64,000 nucleotides of DNA from Hippopus hippopus (GCA_946811185.2 OX328113.1:2294001-2358000), one strand, 5' to 3'. Numbered from the stretch's first letter, positions 22,837 to 35,529 are shown. The notes: generated from the sequence alone by a model not told the origin. Made by a program: numbers and translations.

Positions 22837-23767
22837 CCTTGCGTGATCTGTTGCTCAGATCCCTCCGCTGTATTGCGATAGGTCATATTTACGTACACCT
22901 TATTTCGCCGGAAATACATGTAGACCGCTTTACTGCACATGAAATATAAAAATATTTCACGAAGAAGAAAACAAAAGCCACAATTTTCAATCAAAGTCTT
23001 TCTAAATACATTTCCGTTGATAAACAGCTTGTAAATTCGTTTTTAATTTGATTCATCAATTTCAAATGCAGTTCTCACCAATGGATCGATAGATATGAAG
23101 AATTTCACTGTTTTTGGTTGTTGTTGTCGTTTATCAATGAATTTATATGGGCGCAGCCATGTTTAAGATCATGTGACTGGAAGTATTTAAAGTGGAAGCC
23201 TTCTTGATACGGACTGGATTAGAACTGTAACTGTCGAATTTGTGTTTATTAATTGTCGTGAAATGCTACCGAAAATGCTTCATGACGTCATGGAGTAGAA
23301 GAAGAAATAGGAAAAGCGAAATTTCCGCCCGACCAAAATGGCGGATGATAACATAAAGTTAATAACTCGTCACAACTCGGCCGATTCCGTAACTGCATCT
23401 AACCTAGTCCGTATCAAGGGGGTTTCCACATTGAATACTTCCAGTCACATGATCTTCAACTTGCCTGCGCCAATATATAATGGCTGATGAACGACAACAA
23501 CAACTGTACAGTGAAGTTATTCATATTTATCAATCCATTGGTGAGAACTGCCAATAAAATTGATAAATCACCTTAAAAATGAATTTACGGATATTTGTTT
23601 AGACAGACCTCGATGGAAAATTTTGATTCCTGTATTCTTTTTTTATTGGAATCTTTCTATTTTACCAGCAGTAAAGCGGTCTACATCTATTTCCGGCGAA
23701 GTAAGGCGTATGTGAATATCACCCGACGTAATAAAGCGGAATGATTTGATCAACGGATCACGCAAGG
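22837..23767. repeat. K-family foldback element, about 930 bp
   Basis: Outer ends CCTTGCGTGATC and its complement; arms of about 430 bp (22,837-23,270 and 23,340-23,767) pair imperfectly through TTCGCCGGAAATA, GACAACAACAAC and GATCATGTGACTGGAAGTAT blocks. Confidence 0.75.
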
Positions 23768-23804
23768 TTTGCCGAATAAAATTCTATTACCAGTTACCCG
23801 AAAA

Positions 23805-24308
23805 ACCCCGAATTATAACTACCAACACTGGAGGTGGCTTTTGAAAACATTGCGTGAAAAGGAGAAAATGCTGGTAACCAGCATTTTCTCCTATTCCCAC
23901 AATGTTTCAATCCTTTCACAGACAAATACCATTATTTGAACCAAATATAGTCTGTTGTCTGCAAATGCTTTTGATTTGGACAAGACCGAAGTTTTATCTT
24001 GAAGTAAAGAATGATACAAAATTTAGTACACGATATTATCAACTTAAACCTTTAGCACACTACCCCCTCTTTTAACGGCCTTAACAAACAAGCCTTTTGA
24101 AAACATTTTTGGAAAAGGAGAAAATGCTGGTAACCAGCATTTTCTCCCTTTCCCACAATATTTTCTACCCTGTCAAAGAAAAATGGCACCATTTGAGCCA
24201 CATTGAAATTGTCGTCTGCAAGTGCTTTCGATTTGGACAAGTCTAAAATTTGTCTTGTAGTAAAGGATTAAACAAAATTTAGTACACGATATTATCACCT
24301 TAAACCTT
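23805..24308. repeat. Two A-family copies in a short tandem duplication
   Basis: Copies at about 23,805-24,010 and 24,044-24,271. A unit AAATTTAGTACACGATATTA lies before and after the second copy. Confidence 0.65.
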
Positions 24309-24670
24309 AACATGCTAAATAAGTGAAACGAAATAGTAAGAATCCAAATTTTGATACTTCAATGGTATTTTTGAGAAGATAGATAACTCTTTATCGGACA
24401 GTGTAGATCCAAGATCAGACTGCACGTTCTGTGCAGTCTGATCTTAATCTACACTGTCCGCAAAATGTCCTTGAGTCGCGCTTAGCAGCCTGAGGTTTAA
24501 ACCACCATACGGAATATTTATGACAGGGGCACCATGTAGAATAAATCTCTTCTAATAAATATCACAATAACCCTTATGGTGCCTTTTGCGGCCAGTGTAG
24601 ATCAAGACCAGACTGCACAGAACGTGCAGTCTGATCTTGATCTACACTGTCCGCCTTGTCGAGACATTCC
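24298..24670 (+). repeat. Two F-family copies
   Basis: A full copy 24,298-24,500 with a perfect TGCACGTTCTGTGCA centre and a core at 24,585-24,652. Confidence 0.7.
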
Positions 24671-24754
24671 TGACAAAAGCAATTTTGATTTTGCAATTAT
24701 TTGAGTCCTTTTTTCTAGACTGCAAATGTCTGGTTTTATTTGGCGTTCTAAAGA

Positions 24755-24985
24755 TAAACCCTTTACCACAAAATTCCAACTTTTAACGACTCTGAAAGAG
24801 AAGGTTTTTTAAAACATTGTGGGAAAGGGAGAAAATGCTGTAAGCATTTTCTCCTTTTCCCACAATGTTTTCAACCCTACCAAAGACAAAAATCATCATA
24901 CAATATTTAATTTGTCGTCGGAATTTTTTTAATTTGGTCCTATCCAAAATTTTGTCGTTTGGCTTAGTTTAAACATACTAGTATT
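24755..24985 (+). repeat. A-family copy with shortened palindrome
   Basis: Palindrome centre reads ATGCTGTAAGCAT. Confidence 0.7.
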
Positions 24986-25175
24986 TATTTTACATCGATT
25001 GAGAAAACAAGTTCTTACAACTTATACTAATCTTCTCTCGATTCTGCTTCCTGGGAATTACACCAGTACTCGCGCCAAATGTGTGGGCCAATGAACAATC
25101 CCAAAGTTGTTATCCGCTTCCAGGTATCGTACTCGAGACCTAATGGTTACGAAGCCGATGCTCTACCTCACAACT
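24986..25175 (-). repeat. N-family tRNA-related SINE
   Basis: Related to 45,655-45,855; the minus strand carries a tRNA-like head with GAGGTAGAGCATCGGC. Confidence 0.5.
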
Positions 25176-25210
25176 ATGGACAACACTATTTACTGTCGTT
25201 TGGTAAAGTG

Positions 25211-25425
25211 TCTAACCCTTATCCTGCTAAATAACTTTAATGAAACTTTCAAGCCGATGGTAAAAACTTAAGTTATGCTACTTCAAACTTCTTTTTGGGA
25301 GAAAAAAATATTTCCTTACCGAACAGTGCAGATCCAAGATCAGACTGCACGTTTTGTGCAGTCTGATCTTGATCTACACTGTCCGGAAAAGGTCAGTGAG
25401 TTACGCTTAGTAGCCTAAGAGTTTA
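25211..25425 (+). repeat. F-family copy
   Basis: Left end CTAACCCTTATCCTGC, complete dyad, right end CCTAAGAGTTTAAG. 25,426-25,655 unassigned. Confidence 0.7.
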
Positions 25426-25659
25426 AGGGCCGGGCTTGTCTAAAGTTATTGAAACCAGGCAGCATTAGCCGATTAACTTATAGTTAAGCACCCCTCGCAT
25501 ACATCGTTAATAAAAGTTATGGCTGTCTTAGAAATGAAATAAAGTTTCGTAATAAAGTCGGTCGGTTATATCGAAGAAACATATCGGGCGTTTGTTTTCT
25601 TGTCCTATCCCAAGTTTCGTAACGTTACTTGTTTTTGTACTTTTTTTCCCCACAGTATT

Positions 25660-25927
25660 TAACTGAACCATGCCCTGGCAAAGGAGGCTTCATGCATCTC
25701 CGTGATCCATGCTACCAAGCAAGTCGTCACATACTTATACATCCGTAAAATCTATTTTCTTCAACAACCGACTGAATCATGGGGTACACTGCTCCTTTTA
25801 CAGGCAGAAGATTGACCAAACGCAAAAAGTTTCGGCCCAGGTCAGCCTGCGCGGACTGCGCAGATTGATCTGAGCCGATACTTTTTGCAAATGTATTTAG
25901 TCCCCTGTACACAAAACATGGCTTAAT
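25660..25927 (-). repeat. B-family copy
   Basis: Complete, inverted; the right half of the central dyad is mutated. Confidence 0.65.
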
Positions 25928-25953
25928 TACATGTATCCGGTTTTAAAGTCTAC

Positions 25954-26157
25954 GGCCCCTAACTCTCATATTAAAAGACGGAAGCTGCCGAGATTGGCCG
26001 AATAGCTTTTACGAAAACGTCGATATTACACGAATATTTACCGATGAGATAGCGAGTCTTTGGCCCCTTACTGTCATATTAAGAGACGGAAGCTGCCGAG
26101 AATTTGCCGAATAGCCTTTACGAAAACGTCGATGTTTACCGATGAGTTAGGGGCCTT
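25954..26157. repeat. Two tandem copies of a 100-bp unit
   Basis: Units sharing GACGGAAGCTGCCGAGA and TTACGAAAACGTCGAT; the outer ends GGCCCCTAACT and AGTTAGGGGCC are inverted. 26,158-26,670 shows nothing recognisable. Confidence 0.7.
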
Positions 26158-26670
26158 AGACCTTAACTATTTCAGCGCCAAAAATATAAACTCGACCTCT
26201 TTCGGCGGATAAATACAATCCATTGATTGTTTTTATCGCATAGGTTTGACCACTACGCCACTTTCGGTGTATCAAAAAACATGTGTACTTAGTCCAATCA
26301 TTTGTTTGTATGTGTTCATAAACACAACCATTGGTTATTTCTTTTTTAGATGACGACAACTTCACTTCCGTTGTTATCTTTATTGAAAGTTTAGCATCAT
26401 TTATGTATAAATGATGGTAAAAAAGAATGACAGTCACAGTTAAAATTTGATACCTCTTGAATGCAGGCTGCATGGTCCACGAGCCAAAGATTGGATAACT
26501 ATCAATAATATACCATTATTTGAAACTGTGCTAACTTGTAGTGTTATTATTTCATAGGAAGTTAATACAATGATATCACAAAATGATATCACAACCTTTT
26601 TTTTTTAAAGGGAGAGTGATTCAATCGATGAATAGCAAAATCTTATTAATAAAAACAAGAAATGACGTGA

Positions 26671-26898
26671 TGATTGATTGAATGATGTATGTACGACGCT
26701 TCCAACATTATTTCTGTTATTTCAAGGCGACAACTCACAAATTCATGTACGTCCTGGGTTAAAACATTTCTAAACTGAGGCTTTGAAGTGTCTCGACCAA
26801 GGACACTACCACATAGTGGCAGTACTTCAAGTGGGGCTCGAGCTCGCGGCCTGCAGGTCACGATTCAAACACTTCACCACTAAGCTATGCAGGACCCA
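26671..26898 (-). repeat. D-family SINE, reverse orientation
   Basis: Tail TGATTGATTG at the left, head GCAGGACC at the right. 26,899-27,160 unassigned. Confidence 0.75.
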
Positions 26899-27160
26899 TA
26901 TGGTGTTTTAAGATCTACTGTTTAAATGTGTGTATTGTCAGATTTGCTTCTCAAATCCAAAAGATTTAAATAAATCTTAGACTACAATAAACTGGAGATT
27001 CTGAGAAATGAATTTTATTGCAATTCCACTTAAACAATGCTTTCTTTATTCTCCAGGCATTTTAAACTTTATTGTCCAAACCTGTCAGCTCAACGTGTTA
27101 TTTTTTTCAGATTAGTGTTGTCTGTCTGTTATAGTCAGTTAAATCCGTAACTTTCAGTCG

Positions 27161-27378
27161 GTCCTGCGTGGCTCAGTGGTAAAGTGTGGAACTCGTAACC
27201 TGGAGGCGCACTAGATCCACAGGGTTTTTCGTGGGAGTGTCCTTGGGCAAGACCCCTCAGAGCCCTAGCCTAGTACTGATAATACCCAGGAAATACATGA
27301 ACTTGTGAGCTGTCGCCGTAATATGACTGAAATAATGTTGAAAGCGACGTAAAAAACCATCCAATCAATCAATCCATC
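27161..27378 (+). repeat. D-family SINE
   Basis: Lacks about 15 bp in the B-box region; CAATCAATC tail present. Confidence 0.75.
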
Positions 27379-27393
27379 GATCCGTAACCTTCT

Positions 27394-27622
27394 AAAACCC
27401 TTACCACACAATCCCGAGTTTTAACGACCCCGAGAAAGAAAACTTTTGAAAACATTAATGGAAAAGGAGAAAATGCTGGTAACCAGCATTTTATTTTTTT
27501 CCTACAATCATTTTCTACTCTTTCACGGCTAAGTCTGTCGATTCCAGCCACATTTAAATTGTCGTCTACAAATGCTTTCTATTTGAACGACTTCAATTTT
27601 TTGTCGATTGTTTAAGAGTTAA
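27394..27622 (+). repeat. A-family copy, target of a SINE insertion
   Basis: The right terminus GTTTAAGAGTTAA is duplicated on both sides of the next SINE. Confidence 0.7.
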
Positions 27623-27931
27623 GCGGAGCCCACATAACTCAGTCGATAGCGTGCAGGACTTTAGAACAGGGGATCGTGGATTCGATCCCTGGCTCGGCCT
27701 ATTTCTTTCCGAGGATTGATGATAGTCATTGCGATTCATCCCTTTCCCACCGCTGACTATTGTTTTGACGATGATTATGTGAGAAAGCAGACAGTGGCTT
27801 GGAAAGAAAATTGTGCGGAGTACTGGTAAAACAGATTCCAGGAAAGCATAGATAGGTGCACTGGCCGCTGCGATATAACTAAAATAATGTTGAAAACGGC
27901 ATTAAAACACAATACAATCAATACAATCAAT
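27623..27931 (+). repeat. C-family SINE with 13-bp target duplication
   Basis: GTTTAAGAGTTAA at 27,610-27,622 and 27,932-27,944 flank it exactly, proving SINE-type insertion into the A MITE. Confidence 0.85.
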
Positions 27932-28130
27932 GTTTAAGAGTTAAACCCCATTTAGCGCTATGGGCGAAATTGCAGGCTTTTACGAACGTCATAGATTACG
28001 ATCAGACCTAACAAAACATGCAGCCTGATCTTAAATCTAGACTGTCCGCATGTTTAATCGAGCCTATGAGATGAAGATTTGTCTGAGTTTCGGAATCAGT
28101 GGATTTTCAGCCGACGAAAGAGGTTAAAAT

Positions 28131-28676
28131 TCCATGTTATGCGCTGTGAAAAGGGTTTTAATGCATCTGTTAAAAAGTATCGATTCAGGTCAGCCTGCGC
28201 AGACTGTGCAGGCTGACCTGCATCGAAACTTTTTCACAGTGGTCAATTTTCTGCATGTCAAAGGATCAGTCTACCTTATTATTCAGCTGTTTGTAAGACA
28301 AAATGGGTTTTATCCATGGATCTATAATGATGAGATGACTTGCTTGTCACGATGCGTCACAGAGATACATGTATATTAAATCCTCTTTTGCCAGGGCAAG
28401 GCTCATGTATATGAGCCATGTTCTCTGAAAACGGGGCTTAATGCACCTGCGAAAAGTATCGACCCAGGTCAGCCTGCGCAGTCCGCGCGGGCTGACCTGG
28501 GCCGAAACTTTCGCTATTGGTCAATTTTCGGTATATCCAAGGACGAGTCTACCTCATGATTAAGTCGTTTTTTACAAAAAGCGGATATTATGGATCCATA
28601 AGTATGCGATGACTTGCTTGGTATCATGAGTCACGGAGATGCATTAAGCCCCCTTTTGCCAGAGCATGGCTCATGT
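28131..28676 (+). repeat. Two B-family copies side by side
   Basis: 28,131-28,407 and 28,414-28,676, same orientation. Confidence 0.75.
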
Positions 28677-28815
28677 ATTAGATGCTAAAATAGTTAAATC
28701 TATTCGAAAGAATCGACCAATTTGTAAACGGCCAAACATACCGTGTAACATGTACATAGATAAGAAATGGACTATTTGAGTATACGCTTAGCAATCCATT
28801 GTTTGTCTTTTTGTA

Positions 28816-29365
28816 TGGTGTTTAACCCCGTTTTCAACATTATCTCAGTTATACCTCCCGGGGGGGGGGGGGGGGTCCTGCATGGCTCAGTGGTAATGCG
28901 TAGGACTCGTAACCTGGATACGCCGGGCCCGAGTCTTACTGGATTCACTGGGTTTTTCGAGGAGGTGTCCTTGAGCAAGACACTTTAAAGCCCCAAACTT
29001 GTACCGGTTAAACCCAGGACATACATGAATATGTGAGCTTTCGCCGTGATATGACTGAAATATTGTGAAAAGCGGCGTAAAAAACAATTCAGTCAATCAA
29101 TCAATTATACCCTGGCAGCCAGCGCACCTATCCATGCTTTCATTGAGGGTCTTTTTACAAGCACTTTGTACAATATTTTTCCCAACTCACTGGCTGTTTT
29201 CTCACATAAATATCGCCAAAACAATTGTCAATTGTAATAGGGGAATAAGTGACTATATCGTAAGTTCTCGAAGATCAGTGGGCCGAGCTGGGGATTCGAA
29301 CAAGCGACCCCTGGTTTCCAAGTACTGTACGTTACCGACTGCGCTACCGGCTTCGGCTCTAAAAT
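28816..29365 (-). repeat. C-family SINE (reverse) split by a D SINE
   Basis: C sequence 28,816-28,857 and 29,106-29,365; the D SINE lies between, after a run of about 15 G (28,861-28,875). Confidence 0.75.
28876..29104 (+). repeat. D-family SINE nested in a C SINE
   Basis: Head GTCCTGCATGGCTCAG to tail CAATCAATCAAT. Confidence 0.8.
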
Positions 29366-29489
29366 AGTCAATTTGCATATGACCAAATTATGCCGTGTTA
29401 CAAGTAAATAAACACACACCCACAAAAATGAACTGTTTGTGAAAACGCTTCATAACTGAAAAGAAGGAAACAAATTAGGGAAACTTGTT

Positions 29490-29715
29490 TTCTAGCAGAT
29501 TAACTCCCTCCATACCATAGACGACACCAGAAGCTTTTGTGGACAGTATAGATCAAGATCAGACTGCACAGAATGTGCAGTCTGATCTCTGATCTACACT
29601 GTCCACTGCTACATTCTAGATTATGACCGAACTGTCTCTTGATCTTGCAGAGAAAATGTATTTTTTAGCCTTTGAGAAAATGCTATTTATTTATTCAGTA
29701 GTGAAAGAGTTAAAG
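29490..29715 (+). repeat. Long-variant F copy
   Basis: TTAACTCCCTCCATACC start, dyad, then GTAGTGAAAGAGTTAA end. Used to place the Polinton junction at 53,289. Confidence 0.65.
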
Positions 29716-29853
29716 CTAGCGAGATGTAAATTACTCCGACACGTACACATGTCTGCCCATTTTTAGCAGGGAACGATACCGTAAAATATTTCTTTTGTGA
29801 TTGAAATGGACTTCTCATTTATTTTTGTAATGGTGTTTATGAGCTGTGTACTT

Positions 29854-30165
29854 GTTGATTGATTGATTGACTGGTGTGTTACACCGCTTTCAACATTAAT
29901 TCAGTCATATCACAGTGACACCTCACATATGCATGTATTTCCAGGGTTCCACCAGTTCTAGGCTAGGGCTCTGGCGCGTCTTGCCTAAGGACACTCCCAC
30001 GAAAAACACAGTGGATTCAGTGAGGCTTCAACACACGGCATCCAGGTCACGATTTCTACACTTTACTTGGAAAGAAAGTTGTGTCAGAGCTGGTGTAAGA
30101 AAGCCAGGAAACACATGTGTAGGTACACTGACCGCGGTGATATGTTAAAACGTTATTAAACTCCA
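29854..30165 (-). repeat. D-family SINE (reverse) and SINE tail
   Basis: D 29,854-30,065; then a (+) tail with GGTACACTGACCGC. A CTCTCT tract and A-run follow at 30,180-30,230. Confidence 0.65.
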
Positions 30166-30209
30166 GTACAAACTAAACCAATTCCTCTCCCTCTCTCTCT
30201 CTCTTGATT

Positions 30210-30485
30210 TCTTAAAAAAAAAAAAAACATGCACCGCAGGCGGGTGCCAACGCCTTTGATTTTCAGTGAAAATTCCAAGTAGAAGAAGGGACATAACTGT
30301 CTCAAAAATACTGTAATAGTTTCCCTTTTTATAGTTAACAACTTGTCCAAGTTAGAAGTAAATATCTTCAGTAATAACAGAGATATTATAAAATATCAAA
30401 GTTTTTGCTCAACGACGCATACAACGACGCTAGGGCTTAGACAATATCTGAACGTTTTCTTTGAAAACGGCCGGGCTAAAAATAG
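30210..30485 (+). repeat. R-family repeat
   Basis: Matches 36,478-36,760 (TTTTCAGTGAAAATTC, AACTTGTCCAAGTT, AACAGAGATATTA). 30,486-30,797 is mostly unassigned with a SINE-like reverse piece at 30,600-30,790. Confidence 0.6.
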
Positions 30486-30797
30486 CCAAAAAATAACAGA
30501 AAAAAGAGACTGTTATATTTTACTTTTTATTCTCCGAAAAATTGCGTACAAAATGGAAGTAAAAGACGTACAAAATGTGTAAATGCAGTTTTACGCTGCT
30601 GTCAACGTATATACATATATATAACGGCGACATTCCACCTATTCATGTCTTTCCTGGTAATAGGCTCCATATTGCCTTGCCTTCACCAGTACAATACTTG
30701 GTATCCGATGTACCTTGCCAAAGGGCACTCTCATATGACAAGCGACATCAACAGGTACTGAACCAAGATTTTCTGGATACAAACTCAGCCTCTTAAC

Positions 30798-31255
30798 TTT
30801 TTAACACACAATCCCAAGTTTAAATGACCCTAAAAAAAAGAGACTTTTGAAAACATTGTGGGAAAAGAAGAAAATGCTGGCAACCAGCATTTTCTTCTTT
30901 TCCAACAATGTTTTCTAGCCTTTCAGAGACAAATCCATATTGTGAGCCACATTTAGTATATTGTCTGCATAAACTCTCAATTTGGACGAGTCTAAATTTT
31001 TTGTTGTGTTGTAAAGAGTTAACTATTTACCTTACAACTAAATTTAAGACAAGTCCAGGCTGAAAGCACATGTAGATGACTAATGAAATGTGGCTCCGAT
31101 GATATGTTTTGCCCTTGAACAAGGTAGAAAACATTGTGGGAGAATGAAAAATACTGATAAGCTAGTATTCAGCACCTTCTCCTTTTCCCGCAATGTTTTT
31201 AAAAGCCTTCCTCCCTGGGGTCGTTAAAACTTGGAATTATTTGGTAAAAAGTTGG
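30798..31255 (+). repeat. Two A-family copies joined end to end
   Basis: They share the terminus around 31,015-31,025. Confidence 0.65.
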
Positions 31256-31274
31256 CAAGGACCATCAATTGATT

Positions 31275-31530
31275 TACTGATTGTTATATAGTGTTTAACA
31301 CCGTTTTTAACATTATTTGAGTTATATCACTGCGGCCAGTGCACCTATACATGCTTTCCTGGGTTTTCTCTGAAAAGTACTCTGTGCAATATTCTTTCCA
31401 ATCCACTGGCTGCTTTCCCACATAACCATCATCGAAACAATGGTCAACGGTGACAGAGGAATGAATCCTGTCGCAATGACTTTCATCAATCTGTGGAAAG
31501 AAATTGACCGAGTCGGGAATCGAACCAGTG
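31275..31530 (-). repeat. C-family SINE, reverse
   Basis: Tail to head; head truncated at the GAATCGAACCAG B box. 31,531-31,861 unassigned. Confidence 0.7.
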
Positions 31531-31861
31531 TAAGACCATGTAAGGCTCCAAGGTATACAAAAAGAAGGCATATACAATGTACATAATAAATTTCATCTTA
31601 CAAAAAAAGTATATAAAAAGTAACATCACAACACGTATAAGTGGACTGTACAATATTCAGTTTTTCTTACAAAAACAAAGATTACCACAGTAGGCTATCT
31701 ATAGCTTGTCTGAAATAAAAAAAAATAAGTCACGTGACAAAAATTGGACCAATGATTTGAAGATTGCTCTGAACATATCTTCTGTACCTGACACTCTGAT
31801 ATTCAAACTGCATAAGATAAATCTTATTCAACGGCCCAATTACACCCCAAAAAAAAATGCA

Positions 31862-32150
31862 GGTGTTAAAATGCATTTGAATCATACATTATAACGTATG
31901 GAAAATATTGTGAAGATAACTATCTGTAAATGTGTTGTTGGTCCAAGTGTTAGTCACTGGCAGAAAAATGAAGTTTCAAACCAGGCAAAAAATAAACAAA
32001 AGATAGAGTGACCTGGAAACTTTTAACCTAGTTTTAAAATTAATTTCTATGTCAGTGACTAACATTTGGACTGAACATACAATAACAGATTTTAATCTTC
32101 ACAATAATTTCCTTACTTTTAAATAGCAAATTCAAATGCATTTTAACACC
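31862..32150. repeat. J-family MITE, second copy
   Basis: Flanked by TGCA on the left and TGCT on the right. An A-like palindrome remnant is at 32,265-32,345; the rest to 32,734 is unassigned. Confidence 0.75.
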
Positions 32151-32734
32151 TGCTTTGTTTACTTTTGGCAATTATTGTTACTTTTAGGTCCTTGCAACCT
32201 AGATTTCACCAATTTTGAGCATGGTTTTATATGTAGAAACCATGGAATTAGACAGAAAAAGTTAGACAACAAAAAACATTGAGGAGAAGGGAGCAATTGC
32301 ATGTAACTACCACATTGCTCCTTTTCCAACTATGTTTTCTGTGTCATTCTAAAAAGGTATCTCATATTTTTTTCCTTATGTGTCATTTGTCTCTCTTTTT
32401 ATTATGTCTTGAAACAGAACATACAAAATGGCCTTACTTACTTTAAAGAACTAAAAAAAGATAATACATATCTATATAAAACTAACATGTTTGAAGAAAA
32501 ATATTGCCTACTTCATCTAAACTGACTCTGGTGAACATCACTTATATACAGTAAAATTCTATTTTTTCCCTCTGCATCGCAGGGTGCTGCCTTCGGCGTA
32601 TGTCCCAAATGATCAAGGAAATATTTGGTATGGTATGCACGAAAAAAAAAATGCCTACCTGTACCTTCCCGTATAATAGAGTTCTATATATATGCCTACT
32701 TACATATTCAGCATAAAGGTCAGGATCAGCTTAA

Positions 32735-33366
32735 AGATGCCCGTCTACAGCCGGTCAGCAAAAACACTGTTAAATTTCAAACAATTTAGAATGGTACAGA
32801 AATCAGTCCTTTGTGTAAACATGAATAAATTACTGACATATATGGTGTAATTGAAAAAAAGAAACATGGAGATTTGTATTAGAAACCGAACATTGGTCAG
32901 AAAGAAAACTGGCTGACGATTGAAGCTGTAAACAATGGCGGTGTGTCACGGAAATTTATCGTTGGTTTCCGCCTAGAGTCGGATACGGTGTAATTTGCAT
33001 ATAGGCCGCGACCTCCGTCTGAAAATCGAGACTGCAACAGAGAAGCCTTTATTTTCCTTTGTTTACCTCATTAGACGCAGGGCGAAGGTCAAATATAGTC
33101 ACGTGACAGAATGCATAATCATCATACGAATCTACCCGAGTGTATAACGGAAATATCGAAAATCTTCGATTCAAAAACTGGAAACGACGAGTCTGTTTAC
33201 ATGGAAGGCCGCAACTCAGCGAAATGCATTTTCTATTGACCGTAATCGAAGCAACCTGGTAACCGTCAGGTGCAATATTTGGCATGAAGATATAAGAATG
33301 ACTATAGTTTGATAAAATAAAGACAAAATGAGTTAAAACTGGCTGAAAATGAGTATTAGGGCCTCT
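32735..33366 (-). repeat. P-family repeat, extended copy
   Basis: Longer than other P copies; a 78-codon frame inside it is not a gene. Confidence 0.55.
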
Positions 33367-33564
33367 TTAAATGAAGTAGGTAATACCGAAAGTAAAAGAC
33401 AAACAGCCATTTTGTGTTCACTTACAATGTGTATACACAGCCATTTTCCTAACATATACTAAAAGTTCACAACCATTTTTTTTTTCCAATGAGATCTGCT
33501 CATTATTCTTTGCTATACCCTGGTAATCTATTACCCAATGAGGCAAAACCATGTAACTATTTCA

Positions 33565-34090
33565 AACAACCATGCTCTCAAGGGGATTTAATGCATCTGC
33601 AAAAAGTTGACCAAGGTCAGCCTGCGCAGTCAAAACTTTTTGATATTGGTCAATTTTCTGCATGTCAAAGGACCACACCAGTCTACCTCATGATTCAGTG
33701 GGTTGTGAGACAAAATGGATTTTATGGGTCCATTATTATCTTTTGACTTGCTTGGTATCATGCATTACAAACACCCTTTTTCCTATAGTACAGCTCATAA
33801 ACATGTATAATGTGGACTATTAAGAACAAGAAAAGGAAGGCTAAAAAAAAGTATTACCTTGTATAAAACCACTGATACCTTGTGTTTTTTCATAACCACC
33901 TTCAAATAACATTGATGAGAATTCAAAAGTTTTTCAAATGATAGTATTTGCCCTTGAATAGTGAGAAAATATTGTGGAAAAAGGAGGAAGTGCTGGTCAT
34001 CAGCATTTTCTCCTTTTTTGATGACGTTTTCAAAAGCTTCCTTTCAAAGAATTATTGTTAAAACTCAGGACTGTGTGGTATAGAGTCAAA
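33565..34090 (+). repeat. B-family copy then A-family copy
   Basis: B 33,565-33,800 lacks most of the central palindrome; A palindrome at 33,962-34,030. Confidence 0.55.
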
Positions 34091-34860
34091 GTGGCTCACT
34101 GTAAGATAAAAAAAGGCAAATGCTAATGGTAATATGTATATAGAGAATACGTACGTAGTGTTATTATATACCAAAAAATATCTAATGAGGTTGGGATAAT
34201 TGATAATTGTGAAGCCTTGGCAAGACAATTATCAATTCTCACAACTGAATATATACATATCTTTTTTTTTTCTCCTGACCGAATTAGATATTTTTGACAT
34301 TTTTTACTTCTAACCAAATTAGATGTTTTGATATACGAGAACACTATGTACATATTTTAGGTATCTTTTTACATCTGATTGTTACACATTGTGAAAAAGA
34401 TGTGGAAAAAAATATGCGTTATTTTAATAGAAATACATCAACTCCATTTAGTTAAGATATCAATTAGCTATAATAATGACAAATCATAAATGATGGCAAT
34501 TACCTCATAAAGCATGACGTTTACCTGCAGAAAATTAAGTCATGTTCTATAAATTTCTATTGTATATCAAAAATGAATATCGCATACGTGTTACTGCATG
34601 GATACTGTTTACGTGGATATATATCTGTGTTGAAAAAATTGCGAATTACCGATAATGAACATTTTTTGGAAATGTTTGCGCATTCAAGACACTCGTTATT
34701 TGTTGGTTTGCTTGTGGTTAAACACGAGAACAGAAAAGTTTGTGAATTCTTCAAATTCGCGAAATCGCAAAAATTTTCACGTCATAAAATCTTCCACTTT
34801 TACAGTATTTGGTTAGCTGAACAATAAAACCCATATTCATATGATGGAAAAAACCCTTAT
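34091..34860. other. Unassigned AT-rich stretch with a small palindrome
   Basis: A 12-bp perfect inverted repeat, ATTGATAATTGT, at 34,199-34,236. Small frames near 34,573-34,827 show no domain. Confidence 0.45.
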
Positions 34861-35270
34861 TTACAGAAATGCTGGTTTATTGCTAACTGAAAACCCATCT
34901 GGATACCATGTACAGATATATTTACACACAACAAAATGCTGGTTTATTGCTGACAGGTAACTCATGAATATTGGTATGATGCACAACTTGATTTTCCAGA
35001 ACTGAACAAGTGAATTATTGTTAACTGGTTACCGTATAAAAGGATGTATAAATGTTAGGCAGGTAACCAATATTGATATGATGCATAATTTGATTTAACT
35101 GAACTGAAAATGTGAATTATTGCTAGCCGGTTACCAGTATTGATAGATGCATATTTTAACCAGAAACCATCATTGATAAGATGTACAACTTGATTTAAAG
35201 AAAGTGAAAATCTGGTTTACTGATAATAGGTAACCCATATTGATATGATGTAAAATTTGAACTGACAAGC
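34861..35270 (+). repeat. Degenerate tandem array, unit 65-95 bp
   Basis: Blocks like TGGTTTATTGCTAACTG, GGTAACCCATATTGATATGA and TGCACAACTTGATTT recur four to five times. Confidence 0.55.
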
Positions 35271-35529
35271 TGATTTAACAGTATGTTTTAAATACAGTAG
35301 ATCCAATTGGCTGGTAAGTCAAAGTTCAAGCATGCACCGTTTTCATTATACAGTTGTAGTACTTTATGTAAATAATCTACCTGAAAACATTATGGCAAGA
35401 GAAGAAATTTTGAGCAATTACTACAGTAATTAGCCTATAGAGAGCTTCAATAAAAAACAAAGACATTCACAGTCAGGTAAAACTCCAAAATGTGTCATTT
35501 GGTTCTGAAATATTTCATAAAATTGTAGG

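Noticed and set aside
26156..26473. 105-codon minus-strand frame with a hydrophobic start
   Set aside because: No domain recognised, no splice or homologous copy support; could not be distinguished from chance.
33049..33285. 78-codon minus-strand frame
   Set aside because: It lies wholly in a P-family repeat whose other copies do not keep the frame.
34861..35270. CRISPR-like array
   Set aside because: Units are degenerate and of unequal length in eukaryotic DNA; no cas genes.
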